From assembly GCA_029237695.1 (NCBI GenBank), contig CM055273.1:57959968-58023967 (forward strand): a stretch of 64,000 bases of DNA, in the 5' to 3' direction. Positions 53,851 through 63,959 of this stretch are shown piece by piece. The notes beneath the pieces were generated by a model. The model saw only the letters and a program-made list of their open reading frames with translations, searched no databases and was not told the DNA's origin. Origin of the DNA: Conchocele bisecta. Its lineage: Eukaryota > Mollusca > Bivalvia > Lucinida > Thyasiridae. The first letter of the stretch is position 1; the number at the start of each line of letters is the position of its first letter. A program made the position numbers and the translations under genes.

Positions 53851-54299
53851 GGTGGGGCGTTTAATTGTTATTGTAAATATTATTGTAAACACAGGCTATT
53901 TTAAAAAATTAGCATTCGTCATAGGTCACATGGCGTTTGTTATTGTTATAATACAGTGCTGACGAGTGCATACAAGTAATACCAAAGGTACATGCCCACT
54001 CAGTAGGCACAACATGTTCTTGTTATCAGAGACATCATCAGAGACATTTCCTGGCAAAACTAGATTGGTCAGTAAGCGAGGCTTACGGAATACCCCCCGC
54101 GTGGACCCAGGTATCCCTAAAATATGTAAAAATTTCCAAGTGTGTGGGCTTGTGACCTTGACTCTTGGATTAGCGCGAGCGGCATGAACGTGAATTTGTC
54201 ACAGGCTGGTAGAGGTCCATTGAAGCAATGAGTGTGTGAAATGTGAAGCAGATCCGAGCAAGGAAATAGAAGTTATAACCGATTTCTCTGATGTTAAGC

Positions 54300-54545
54300 T
54301 TTGTAAAGAGACTACCGTATAACGTCGAATTAACGCCCCCGGAGGCGTTACATTTTACAAAGGTGGGGGGGGGGGCGTTTATTAGCCAGCCAAAAAAAAA
54401 TTTTTTTTTTTTTTTTTTTTTACCAAGGACCGCCAATTTCAAACACACATAAGGATTTAAGGATTATTTGTGTTTGAAATTGGCGGTCATTGGTAAATTG
54501 TTTATTGTTTTTTATTTTGGGGGGTGGGGCGTTTATTAGGAGGGG
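54300..54545. mobile_element. MITE with ACCGTATAACGTCGAATTAA end inside array I
   Basis: A unit from TACCGTATAACGTCGAATTA to about GGAGGTTATACGGTA (54571) with G-tract GGGGGGGGGGGCG and hairpin GACCGCCAATTTCAAACAC/GTGTTTGAAATTGGCGGTC. It interrupts the first array monomer (GTAAAGAGACTA..). Confidence 0.65.
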
Positions 54546-54619
54546 GGCATTAATTGGAGGTTATACGGTATGTATGTGACGTTGACCTCGAGATCAGCGG
54601 GGATTTGTCACAGCATATG

Positions 54620-56515
54620 AAATATTAAGAATTTTCAATGAAAGAAATAGAAGTTATAACATATTTCTCTGATGTTAAGTTTTGTAAAGAGACTAAATAT
54701 GTGACCTTGACCTTGGGATCAGCGGGGGTTGGACAGTCGTAGATTTGTCACAGCATGATAGTACAACCTTAGAGGAATGCACAAGTGAAATAATAAGAAT
54801 TTTCAATGAAGGAAAGAGAAGTTATAACTTATTTCTCTGATGTTAAGTTTTGTAAAGAGACTAAGTATTTGACCTTGACATTGGGATCAGCCGGGGTTGG
54901 ACGGTCATGGATTTGGCACAGCATGGTATTAGAGCGTTACATGAATGCATGTGTGAAATATTAAGAATTTTAGATGAAGGAAATAGAAGTTAGAACAATA
55001 TTTCTCTGATGTTAAGTTTTGTAAAGAGACTAAGTATTTGACCTTGACCTTGGGATCAGCGGGGGTTGGACGGTCGTGGATTTGGCACAGCATGGTAGTA
55101 GAGCCTTACAGGAATGCATGTGTGAAATATTAAGCATTTTAGATGAAGGAAATAGAAGTTAGAACAATATTTCTCTGATGTTAAGTTTTGTAAAGAGACT
55201 AAGTATTTGACCTTGACCTTGGTATCAGCGGGGGTTGGATGGTCGTGGATTTGGCACAGCATGGTAGTAGAGCCTTACAGGTATGCATGTGTGAAATATG
55301 AAGCATTTTAGATGCAGGAGTGAGTGAGTGAATAGGGTTTTAACGTCCGCTTTTCTGACATAGAGGTACAAGCCTCAGGGAGTCTACACGCAGACGGGTC
55401 AACGGGGTCGTGTCCCGTATCCACCTGTCCGAGGGGGGTAAATCCCAACTTCAGAACTCAATATTTACAATCAAAATATATATTCAGTCCTGAAATTAGA
55501 ACAACCTGATCTGGTGCCAGGCCCTCGCCACACCAGCATCATTTATCCCATCCCCTAAAAGTAATAGGATTAGCGCTAATCTTACTTTTATATATGGGGC
55601 ATAGCCCGACTCAACTCTCACATACAAGAAAGCCAAAAATGTACATGAGGGCCAAATCCGGTATAGTGGGTTCCGGAAAGTATGAACCCAATCGTTAAGC
55701 CAGTTTAGTCGCCTTTTACGACAAGCAATGGCTACTGCAGCACTATTCTCAGGACCAGTTGATCCCGCCCCGGTGCCTGCACGGGGCAGTTTAGATGAAG
55801 GAAATAGAAGTTATAACAATATTTCTCTGATGTTAAGTTTTGTAAAGATACTAAGTATTTGACCTTGACCTTGGGATATGCGGGGGTTGGACGGTCGTGG
55901 ATTTGGCACAGCATGGTAGTAGAGCCTTACAGGAATGCATGTGTGAAATATTAAGCATTTTAGATGAAGGAAATAGAAGTTATAACAATATTTCTCTGAT
56001 GTTAAGTTTTGTAAAGAGATTAAATATTTGACATTGACCTTGGGATCTGCGGGGGTTGGACGGTCGTGGATTTGACACAGCATGGTAGTAGAGCCTTATA
56101 GGAATGCACGTGTGAAATATTAAGCATTTCAGATGAAGGAAATAGAAGTTATAACAATATTTCTCGGATGTTAAGTTTTGTAAAGAGACTAAGTATTTGA
56201 CCTTGACCTTGGGATCTGCGGGGGTTGGACGGTCGTGGATTTGGCACAGCATGGTAGTAGAGCCTTACAGTAATGCATGTGTGAAATATTAAGCATTTTA
56301 GATGAAGGCAATATAAGTTATAACAATATTTCTCTGATGTTAAGTTTACGGACTAAGTATTTGACCTTGACCTTGGTATCTGCGGGGGTTGGACGGTCGT
56401 GGATTTGGCACAGCATGGTAGTAGAGCCTTACAGGAATGCATGTGTGAAATATCAAGCATTTTAGATGAAGGAAATAGAAGTTATAACAATATTTCTCTG
56501 ATGTTAAGTTTACGG
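54620..56515. repeat. 169-bp tandem array of element I
   Basis: GACCTTGACCTTGGGATC recurs at 54703, 54871, 55040, 55209, (SINE), 55861, 56030, 56199 and 56363, spacing 168-169 and then 164. Each monomer also has AGCATGGTAGTAGAGCC and ATTTCTCTGATGTTAAG. 169 is not a multiple of three, so the minus-strand frames across it are not a protein. Confidence 0.9.
55319..55789 (-). mobile_element. Full-length 471-bp SINE in the array, 12-bp duplication
   Basis: TTTAGATGCAGG (55307-55318) and TTTAGATGAAGG (55790-55801) flank it; removing it restores the 169-bp period. The plus-strand left end is a (GTGA)n tail followed by GTTTTAACGTCCGC; then ATTCAGTCCTGAAATTAG, GGTGCCAGGCCCTCGCCACA, ATGAGGGCCAAATCC, CGCCTTTTACGACAAGCAAT and the head GTGCCTGCACGGGGC. 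It defines the full order for all the partial SINE copies in the window. Confidence 0.88.
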
Positions 56516-56572
56516 ACGCACGGACGGACGCACGGACGCACGGACGGACGCACGGACGAACGGACGGACAAC
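56513..56572. repeat. ACGG/ACGC microsatellite of element I
   Basis: GGACGCACGGACGG-type tetranucleotide run between the array and the terminal hairpin, in the position expected for pearl/Helentron-type elements. Confidence 0.85.
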
Positions 56573-57043
56573 CTGACTCCAGTATACCCCCCACAACTCG
56601 TTGCAGGGGGTATAATAAACATTAATTCACCATTTCCCCACGTAATGATTGGCATTATTATACATTTTATATCAGAGGTAAATATCCACACTGATATCAG
56701 GGGTGATAACCGTGTTTATTTAAAATGTTAGCGGACATTACTAATTATTCTCTGTATTTATATTTTGATGTGCAATGCTCATACTTTATAATCTGTCGAA
56801 AATACTATTTTTTCAGGTAATGCATTTAATTTGTATAAATAATTAAAAAATATCGTGCCTCATTTGCATATGAAAAAGGCCTGATACCACCGCGCGTCAC
56901 TATCAGTAAAATAACTATTACTAATATATATGTATAGCGGTCATTCGTAATTATTAGAACTGGTGGAATAGTGACACAAATATACACTTATTTAATTCCT
57001 ATAAAGAACAGTTTGTGCCCTCTGAGTGGGCATGTACCTTTAA

Positions 57044-57597
57044 GCAACAGAATCTGGAAATTCATTTAGCTACATGTACAATTTTACATATCAGTTTAAT
57101 ATTACTTCATAGCCCATACGGAAGCCACATACCAACTAGCTAGTCTCCGGCAATTACGATTTGCTAAGTGTTGCTTCTTACAAGAAGCATGGCGGACATA
57201 CGGACGGAACTATAGACAGACGAACGAACGAACAGAAGAACGGACACATGCGACGAAAACTATAAAAAAAACAACAATTATTTAAAAAGAAGTAGACATA
57301 CTATTTATATACGTTAGTTGTGGGATTCGAACTTGGGAAGATATATTCAGTGACAGAGAGTGTTCATGTCCTTACCAATTGCGGTACAGAAAGATCTGAC
57401 ACATTGTATTGATAACAAATATACGATTTGTCGTGAGTTGTGAACAGACGTGGGGAATCCCGAAATAATTCCCTTTATTATTTATAACTGATTGTTATGT
57501 AAACAAAGGCATGTACACAACGCCATGAAAAAGTGGTAGAATTATAGCTCTTAATCAAATAGCACTCTCATGTTGACTGATAACGGTATATTGCTTG
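57044..57597. other. Spacer with tRNA-like relic
   Basis: A GGACGGAAC/GAACGAACGAAC microsatellite at 57192-57240. The minus strand of 57318-57390 has GTACCGCAATTGGTAAGG and CAAGTTCGAATCCC, an A-box/B-box pair of a tRNA-like sequence, but no clean cloverleaf. No gene. Confidence 0.4.
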
Positions 57598-57957
57598 ATA
57601 ATTCCAGCACAAAAATATTTACACAATTCCCTAACATTTGATTGGTCCGTAGCAAGTCTCCGTCCAAAATTTATATCCCAGTAAACTCCATGCCGAACTA
57701 TACTTTCCGTAACCGTGAGGCGCAGTTAAAATAATTCTTAAGAAAGCGGAAAATAAACACATTTTCTTGATGAACTTATTTCAAATGCTGGAATTATAAG
57801 GAATGAATGGCCTTTTTGTGGAATTTATCGGGGATATAAACATGGAAAAGTCGCGGGAATACTGGACGAGGCCTTCCGGCCTTCGTCCAGTATTCCCGCA
57901 ACTTTTCCAAGTTTATACCCCGATAAATTCCACAAAAAGGCCATTCATTCCTATAAT
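57598..57957. mobile_element. Family E element, copy 4
   Basis: Complete, same orientation as 18135: TAATTCCAGCACAAAAATAT at the left, hairpin 57802-57952 at the right, with tip GGCCTTCCGGCCTTCG. Confidence 0.85.
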
Positions 57958-57999
57958 AAACGCATGACGGGTGTTTCATTAGATGAAACATTGAATATC

Positions 58000-58085
58000 C
58001 CGGCAATCACAAAATCAGAACGGAATATTTACATTCAAATCACTATATATTCAGCCCTGAAATTAGAATAACCTGACCTGGTACA
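58000..58085 (-). mobile_element. SINE middle fragment
   Basis: AAAATCAGAACGGAATATTT..ATTCAGCCCTGAAATTAG then CTGACCTGGT; both ends are missing. Confidence 0.6.
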
Positions 58086-58394
58086 ATTGGTAAATAAATG
58101 TAAATGCTTTGATTTCACAGTGAGATATATTACTCTACCTGTTGCTGGAACGTTAAACCTTTTCACTTTTCAACCTTATTACCGAACCAATTGTGAGTAA
58201 TGTGTATGTATTTGTTTACGGCGTGATATTTACATGAACGGAATGGTGATTAACGGCCCCACAACACAAAAGTATATCATTTAGGGTCAAACATTTACAT
58301 GAAGATCACATGATTCAACGACCACGTGACGATTTCTAGCACATTGTCCATATCCCAGGGTTCGAGTGCTGCACAAACAATCCTCTGTTGGTTG

Positions 58395-58790
58395 TTTTGT
58401 TTGTTTGTTTGTTTGTTTGCTTATTGGTGTTTAACGGCCTATCAACAGCTAAGGTCATGTAAGGCCAGGCTGCATTGGGGGGAAAATTCCAAAATCAGAA
58501 CGGAATATTTACATCGAGAAACAATATATTCAGCCCTGAAATTAGAATAACCTGACCTGGTGGCAGGTCCATACCACACCAAAGTCACTTGCCCCCTTCC
58601 CCTACATTAGGATTACGAAAAATCGTAATACTCACATAAGGGGTATAACCAGATTCAACTGTCACATACAAAATGCCAAAGACGTATGTGAGGGCCAAAC
58701 CAGGTCTCCAGTCGGAATTCCGGTAAGGATGAACCCCGATCGTTAAATTACCCATCGCTTGCAACCACCTTCCACCCACTCCACTGTTGG
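58395..58790 (-). mobile_element. SINE, nearly full length
   Basis: (GTTT)n tail, GGTGTTTAACGGCCTATC, CAGCTAAGGTCATGTAAGGC, ATTCAGCCCTGAAATTAG, GGCAGGTCCATACCACACC, TGAGGGCCAAACCAGG, GGTAAGGATGAACCCCGATC. It lacks the CTTTTACGACAAG head seen at 55725. Confidence 0.8.
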
Positions 58791-59255
58791 TATGCACCCG
58801 CATTATATCAATGATAGCGAGCGAGTTTGTAAATACAAATGTATACACGTAATATAGGTCATACCAATTTAACCAGATATACGGCCGGACGGCGCGCTTA
58901 AACAAAGTTCAATACACCAGCGTAAATGGAATACATGTACCACCCAGTCAAATGCCCCCATGTCTTTCTCATTAACATTCTTCTATCCAATTATTTATAT
59001 AAGTCGTCCAGACAAATAACCTTATATAATTGGTAGTTAAATGTATATGTACTAGCAAACGTTAAGTGATGTATTGTTACACCGAATTGTATGATTGTGA
59101 AGTGAATGTATACATGTAGCATTTGTTTGTGAAAACATGTCTAAACAATAATTTATTGCATAACACGGGCTTTCACAGTTGAATAACACAGTGTATTAAA
59201 ATACATACTACACTAGTGCAGTACATATACAAATGGGCCATCTACAGAAAATATG
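58791..59255. other. Unassigned stretch
   Basis: No gene or repeat recognised. Confidence 0.35.
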
Positions 59256-59776
59256 TTAAAGGCCCTGAACGGCTCAGTATTACAATTTTCTGATGTTTTC
59301 AAACACAAAAACATGTTTGGCAACTGATTTAGTACACAAAACTAACATATACTGCCTAATAGATACATCTCAAGTCTTGAGATTTACATCTTAATCGCAA
59401 TGTGAAGACAACAAAAACTTGTTTTGTGTACCACTCAGTGCAAAATGTCAATATTGACAAATTCATTTCCGTAACCCAACGGCTTCGGCTCGGAAGCGAG
59501 TCGATAAACTCCGGCTATCGGAATTCATCGGCCGCGAATCAGGGAGTTGAGCAGTTGACCCGAGCGTCTATCGGAAAATCGATCGGACTTTGAACACGCA
59601 CCTGCTGTTTGTTTATCAACAAATATTGGTATTTTCATCGACTACAAACTCATTTTTGTACCAAAATGAATGCAAACAGTTTCAAAGTGTGTGTAAATAG
59701 AAACCTGTTGGGTTTGTGTGTGGGAAAACCCAATAGGAGGCCAAATTCGGCAACTTGAGCCGTATAGGGGCTTTAA
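59256..59776. mobile_element. TTAA-bounded element with TTAAAGGCCC ends
   Basis: TTAAAGGCCCTGAACGGCTC at 59256 and GAGCCGTATAGGGGCTTTAA ending at 59776 are inverted copies of about 22 bp, with TTAA at both outer edges. The interior is unusually CpG-rich (CGGCTTCGGCTCGGAAGCGA, CGGCCGCG, CGATCGG) for this window and has a 63-codon frame without recognisable domains. Confidence 0.7.
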
Positions 59777-59845
59777 GTAATCACTACAGCTTCAACGTAT
59801 GATGATGTGCTTCTGCAATAAATATAATCTAACATCTGTGTTAAT

Positions 59846-59958
59846 TTAATACGATATTTATTAAACTCGTTTACTGATTTCATAAGAAACGAGGCATAGC
59901 CTCGTTTCTTATGAAATCAGTAAACTCGTTTAATAAATACCATATTAAATCATCACTC
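59846..59958. repeat. Near-perfect 110-bp palindrome
   Basis: AATACGATATTTATTAAACTCG..TCTTATGAAATCAG-type arms of about 52 bp meet at GAGGCATAGCCTC. A diverged copy with a longer loop is at 29505-29720. Confidence 0.85.
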
Positions 59959-60167
59959 GTGTAGGAACATCTATATAAATGGAAAACAACAAACCTGCTT
60001 CAAGAAGAACAGGCACGGGTTATCCATTGAACATGGAAACAGAATTCGAAAGCAATACAAATGGCCGCCAATGGAAGATAGCTCATTGAAAACCGTTGGA
60101 AATCGATTGGTTTCCTCTTCCCACGATACACATGCATGTCTAACTTGATCAAGATCCGTCAGGATGA

Positions 60168-60610
60168 TTAAAGGTACATTCCCAATCAGCAGGCACAATT
60201 TTGTTTATATCAGACACATCATCTGAGACATTTCCTGGCAAAATAAATATTAATGCACCATTTCCCCACGTATTGTTTGGCATTATTATACATTTTATAT
60301 CAGACGTAAATTTGCACACTGATATCATGGGCGATAACCGTGTTTCCTTAAAATGTTAAGGGACATTACTATTTATTCTATGTATTTATTTTTTGATGTG
60401 AAATGATCATACTTTATAATCTGTCGAAAATACTATTTTTTTCAGGTGACGCATTTAATTTGTATCAATAATTAAAAAATATCACGCCTCATTTGCATAT
60501 GAAAATAGCCTGATACATCGCGCGTCACTATCAGTAAAACAAATATTACTAAATTATTATATCTGTATAGCGCGCACACGTAATTTTTACAACTGGTGGG
60601 ATAATGACGC
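60168..60610. mobile_element. Family F MITE, copy 5, right end missing
   Basis: TTAAAGGTACATTCCCAATC to GGTGGGATAATGACGCACAA. About 50 bp of right terminus are lost. Confidence 0.8.
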
Positions 60611-60774
60611 ACAAATCACACCTGGCCGAGCGCATGAGCAAATGCACACATTGATATTGGAGTCAATATACATGTATACACACATGGCTGGTCAAAGACA
60701 CCTTATCATATTTGGAACAATTACAGATATTGGTCCCTTTGTAGATTAGCTCCGTATGATTAGAGGATTATTTT

Positions 60775-60990
60775 GTTTGTTTGTTTGTTGGAGGTTAACG
60801 GTCTATCAACAGCTAAGGTCATTTAAGGCCGGGTCAATGGGTTTAACTTTAGTACTAAATCCCATATATTACCTGTACAAGTACATGCACATTTCCAAGT
60901 ACATGTACAGATGGGGGGAAAACTATATTCAGCCCTGAAATCAGAACAATCTTGATCCGATGCCAGGTCCTCGCCACACCAGAACCAGAG
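60775..60990 (-). mobile_element. SINE copy, internally deleted
   Basis: (GTTT)n, GGAGGTTAACGGTCTATC, TCATTTAAGGCCGGGTCAAT, ATTCAGCCCTGAAATCAG, TGCCAGGTCCTCGCCACACC; stops there. Confidence 0.7.
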
Positions 60991-61318
60991 ATTAGAGGAT
61001 TAACGTCTAATTGTTCTGTCGATGGCCATTAGCCTACTTCAGTTTTATTTTAGTTTCCGGGTCGAGCCCGATAAAAGTTCGCCACCTCATACAGCAATAT
61101 ACTAAATCTGACCAGTGGCTACATTTCTGGGACGAACTGGTTCGGGTGCGAAAGAGCCGGTTTGCATCCAAAACGCAATGTTGCGTGTTGGCCATCATTA
61201 TCGATGCCATAATTTCATCAGAACGACAAGAACACGATTAATAATTCAGCAATGACAAAACATGTATTTTAACCATATTGATTCACAACAAAACAGCACC
61301 ACCGCTATAACAAGAGAG
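60991..61318. other. Unassigned stretch
   Basis: Overlapping small frames on both strands (76 codons plus, 36 codons minus) without recognisable domains. No call. Confidence 0.3.
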
Positions 61319-61385
61319 CAAGTGAGAAGGGACTCACGGATACCCCCGGCAACCGCCTGGACAGACAAACCAAAACTTTAACGCA
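61319..61385. mobile_element. Solo end of an element I relative
   Basis: AGCAAGTGAGAAGGGACTCA..CGGATACCCCCGGC resembles the AGTAAGCGAGGCTTACGGAATACCCCC end at 54071, followed by CTTTAACGCAAAACTAAA. The array and other end are absent. Confidence 0.5.
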
Positions 61386-61401
61386 AAACTAAAATAGTAT
61401 T

Positions 61402-61836
61402 TTATCCCGTCAACAAAGTGACTATGTGCCGTGAAACACGGTGCCGTGAAACATTTTTGATATCCAGTCAATACTAGTTTTGCATTTTACAGCCATTTGT
61501 AGGTGTTGACGGGATAAATAGAATAGTAGGTTAGTGCCGTGAATGGGAAAAAATATCTGGCGCGGCACGGAAACGGGATGTGCTCGACAGAGCCTCGCCC
61601 ATCCCGTTTCCTGAGCCTTGCCAGATATTTTTTCCCATTCACGGCACTAACCTACTATTCTCTATTTTCCTTATTTCTGAACCAAAGTATATGTTGTGAC
61701 CACTCATTTGAACCGTCTCGGCGAGACGGTTCAAATGAGTGGTCACAACATATACTTCTGATGAGAAATAAAGAAATTATTGAGCCATGCCGGATATTTT
61801 TTCCCATTCACGGCACTAACCTACTATTCTCTATAA
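61402..61836. mobile_element. Family D composite with hairpin Y, inverted copy
   Basis: D module 2 (61402-61515), complete D module 1 (61519-61663), hairpin Y (61664-61778), half D arm (61779-61836). The order is the mirror image of 50937-51375, and this copy keeps the full D stem. Confidence 0.85.
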
Positions 61837-61851
61837 GCGTATGTTGACAGA

Positions 61852-62034
61852 GCTCCAACTCTGTAAGTAAATTTCTAACCGTAATACAGTATTTCCACTA
61901 CTCAATTTTAAAATCAATGCGTGTTTCACATTGCTGTGAGTATTTTGTACTCTCACAGTTGATAATCAATGCGTATTCAGCTAAAATAAGTGCGTGAAAT
62001 ACGCCAATACGCACCTTATCTGGAACTCTGTCAT
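61852..62034. mobile_element. Element Q relative, short
   Basis: AGAGCTCCAACTCTGTAAGT at the left, CCACTACTCAATTTTAAAAT and TGTGAGTATTTTGTACTC inside, CTTATCTGGAACTCTG at the right. It lacks the doubled left block of the 30199 copy. Confidence 0.7.
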
Positions 62035-62036
62035 TT

Positions 62037-62110
62037 GATTTGATTTATTGGTGCTTAAGGGTATATAAACAGCTAAGGTCATTTAAGGCCGGGCCAATGG
62101 GTTCGTTAAG
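62037..62110 (-). mobile_element. SINE tail fragment
   Basis: GATTTATTGGTGCTTAAGGG..CAGCTAAGGTCATTTAAGGC; cut off after GGGTTCG. Confidence 0.55.
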
Positions 62111-62470
62111 TGTATGTGTTACGGACGGACTATGAATTTGTTATATTACGAGTTTGTTATTCGCTTCGGCTGGAGCCTTTATAAATAATGAAGCAGTACC
62201 GATGACAACCGAAGCAAGGCGAAGTCCTGTAATTTGACACAGTTTGTCCTGAATGCCAACCAATGCTTAAATGTTGGTATGCCCCTTGTACATGTTATGT
62301 GCACGGTTCTGTCTGTCATAGTTCGCATGGGCGGATTCAGGGGGGGGGGGGACCCGGCGCACGCCTCCCCCTAAAATTCGCCGAGTAAAGATTTTTTACA
62401 AGTTACAAGGCACGTTTCATGCCAAGTGCCATGTATTCCATGCATTTTTCAGCTCCGCTCCGCTCGGTCG

Positions 62471-62532
62471 ACTATTTTGCAATACTTGACTATATTATCG
62501 ACGAGATAATATAGTCAAGTATTGCAAAATAG
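62471..62532. repeat. Perfect 28-bp-arm palindrome
   Basis: ACTATTTTGCAATACTTGAC..TATATTATC meets GATAATATA..GTCAAGTATTGCAAAATAGT around CGACGA-type loop. No second copy seen in the window. Confidence 0.85.
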
Positions 62533-62757
62533 TTACGCCCACCCCCCTAACCCGAAATCCTGGATCCGCGCCTGGTTCGTGTACGTAAAATATAGCCAGG
62601 AGGTTGGCAATTGTACTTGTAATGTATTATTGTGTTGTTCAATTGATGTCTTATCAGTCAGTGATCTAAAAGCAATCGAGACATATGTAGTGTATACGTG
62701 TCTCGTCTCATGTTACACCACCACCTGTGCTAATCTTGCCAATAGTTGTCAAATTAA

Positions 62758-63183
62758 TATAGGAATGAATGGCCTTTTTGTGGAATTTATCGGGGTATAA
62801 ACTTGAAAAAGTCGCGGGAATACTGGACGAAGCGATAACAAATTACAATTTTCGAAAGAAAAAAAAATGTTTTTTTTTTTTTTTTTTCGAAAATTGTAAT
62901 TTTTTAAGGCCTCGACCAGTATTCCCGCGACTTTTCCAAGTTTATATCCCCGATAAATTCAACAAAAAGGCCATTCATTCCTTATAATTCCAGCATTTGC
63001 AATAAATTCATCAAGAAAATGTGTTTATTTTCCGTTTTCTTAAGAATTATTTTAACTGCGCCTCACGGTTACGGAAAGTAGTTCGGCGTGGGAGTTTACT
63101 GGGATATACATTTTGGACAGAGACTTGCTACGGACCAATCAAATGTTAGGGAATTGTGTAAATATTTTTGTGCTGGAATTATT
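62758..63183. mobile_element. Family E element, copy 5, with hairpin W in its loop
   Basis: Same orientation as 50239. At the tip of the large hairpin, between GGACGAA and GGCCTCGACC, a 76-bp W hairpin is inserted. The unique module is intact to GTGCTGGAATTAT. Confidence 0.85.
62832..62907. repeat. Hairpin W nested in an E hairpin tip
   Basis: AAATTACAATTTTCGAAAG, an A9 / T18 inner stem, CGAAAATTGTAATTTTTTAA. Homopolymer stem length differs from the 48091 copy. Confidence 0.8.
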
Positions 63184-63186
63184 TGA

Positions 63187-63312
63187 ACATGGTGCTTGAA
63201 ATCAAGCAGATTGATTGTCTGAGTCTGAGCTGTGCTACAGCTGTCGGGACTGTCAATATATGTTCAGAAACGTTGACACTCTGGGCAATATTAAGGCAGG
63301 CGTTTGTGTAAC
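63187..63312. mobile_element. Family J hairpin MITE, copy 4
   Basis: GAAATCAAGCAGATTGATTG..GAGCTGTGCTACAGCT; the second stem arm is largely deleted, then TGTTCAGAAACGTTGACAC and GGCGTTTGTGTAAC. It lies 4 bp from the end of the E element. Confidence 0.7.
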
Positions 63313-63539
63313 ACGAAATCGGCAAACGTCGGTAATTCAATTTGCACAGGTAATTATACCATATCATTGGATATATGGTCCAGATGTGGAATGAAACTGT
63401 AGATGATGATATAGGATCTTCTGTCATTGTGACATGCATTTATGCTGAGTTGTAATATTCTTAAACTGTTAACGCAATTTTAGCATTCAACGCTACAGTC
63501 CGTGTCTGTGACTGGAGAAATGGGGTTTATGGCATTTCT

Positions 63540-63959
63540 GTATCCTATTTCACCGAAATTGCTAAGTATCCTGCTAAGTACACTTTGAGGGAGAAATTTT
63601 CAATTTAAGGATACATTTATTAATTTTTATAATACTGAATGTATTAGATTATCACAGCCATTTTGGTTGTGATAATTTAATAAATTCAGTATAATAATTC
63701 AGTCTGGATACGTTTAATCATCAAATATATAAATTTATTAATTTTTATTATACTGAATTTATTACATTATCACAGCCAATTTGGCTGTGATAATGTAATA
63801 AATTCAGTATAATAATTCTGCATACTTTTAATCATCAAATATATGCAGTCGTTAGTTCTATATGAAATAATGCATTTCGGGAAAAATAAATGATTACTCC
63901 TTCAACGTATACTTAGCTAGATAAGTATGCTTAGCAATTTTGGTGAAATCGGCTACTGG
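63540..63959. mobile_element. Family A MITE, copy 8, doubled palindrome
   Basis: GTATCCTATTTCACCG to GGTGAAATCGGCTACTGG. Two complete central palindromes (about 63628-63700 and 63742-63815) are separated by a partial TTTAATCATCAAATATAT arm, as if the middle had been copied once. Confidence 0.85.

Larger units (their letters stand above)
54061..56609 (-). mobile_element. Element I: non-autonomous Helitron/Helentron-like element
   Basis: The host F element fixes both borders: insertion between A and T with no duplication, the signature of Helitron-type rolling-circle transposons. Read on the minus strand, the insert starts TTATACCCCCTGCAACGAG with a hairpin (TATACCCCC..GGGGGGTATA), has an ACGG/ACGC microsatellite (56513-56570), a 169-bp tandem array and ends CTAG before T, which fits the CTRR-3' rule. 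No Rep or helicase frame. The border logic is read directly; the family name is inference. Confidence 0.78.
53984..57043. mobile_element. Family F MITE, copy 4, split by a 2.5-kb Helitron-like element
   Basis: Left part 53984-54060 (AAAGGTACATGCCCACTCAG..CCTGGCAAAA) and right part 56610-57043 (TAAACATTAATTCACC..GTGGGCATGTACCTTTAA) join to the exact family order GGCAAAATAAACATT. The right border still has TTAA. Confidence 0.88.

Noticed and set aside
55056..56594. Repeated minus-strand frames with MLCQIHDRPTPA-type peptides
   Set aside because: They follow the 169-bp array of element I. The period is not a multiple of three, and the same peptide appears in separate frames only because the DNA repeats.
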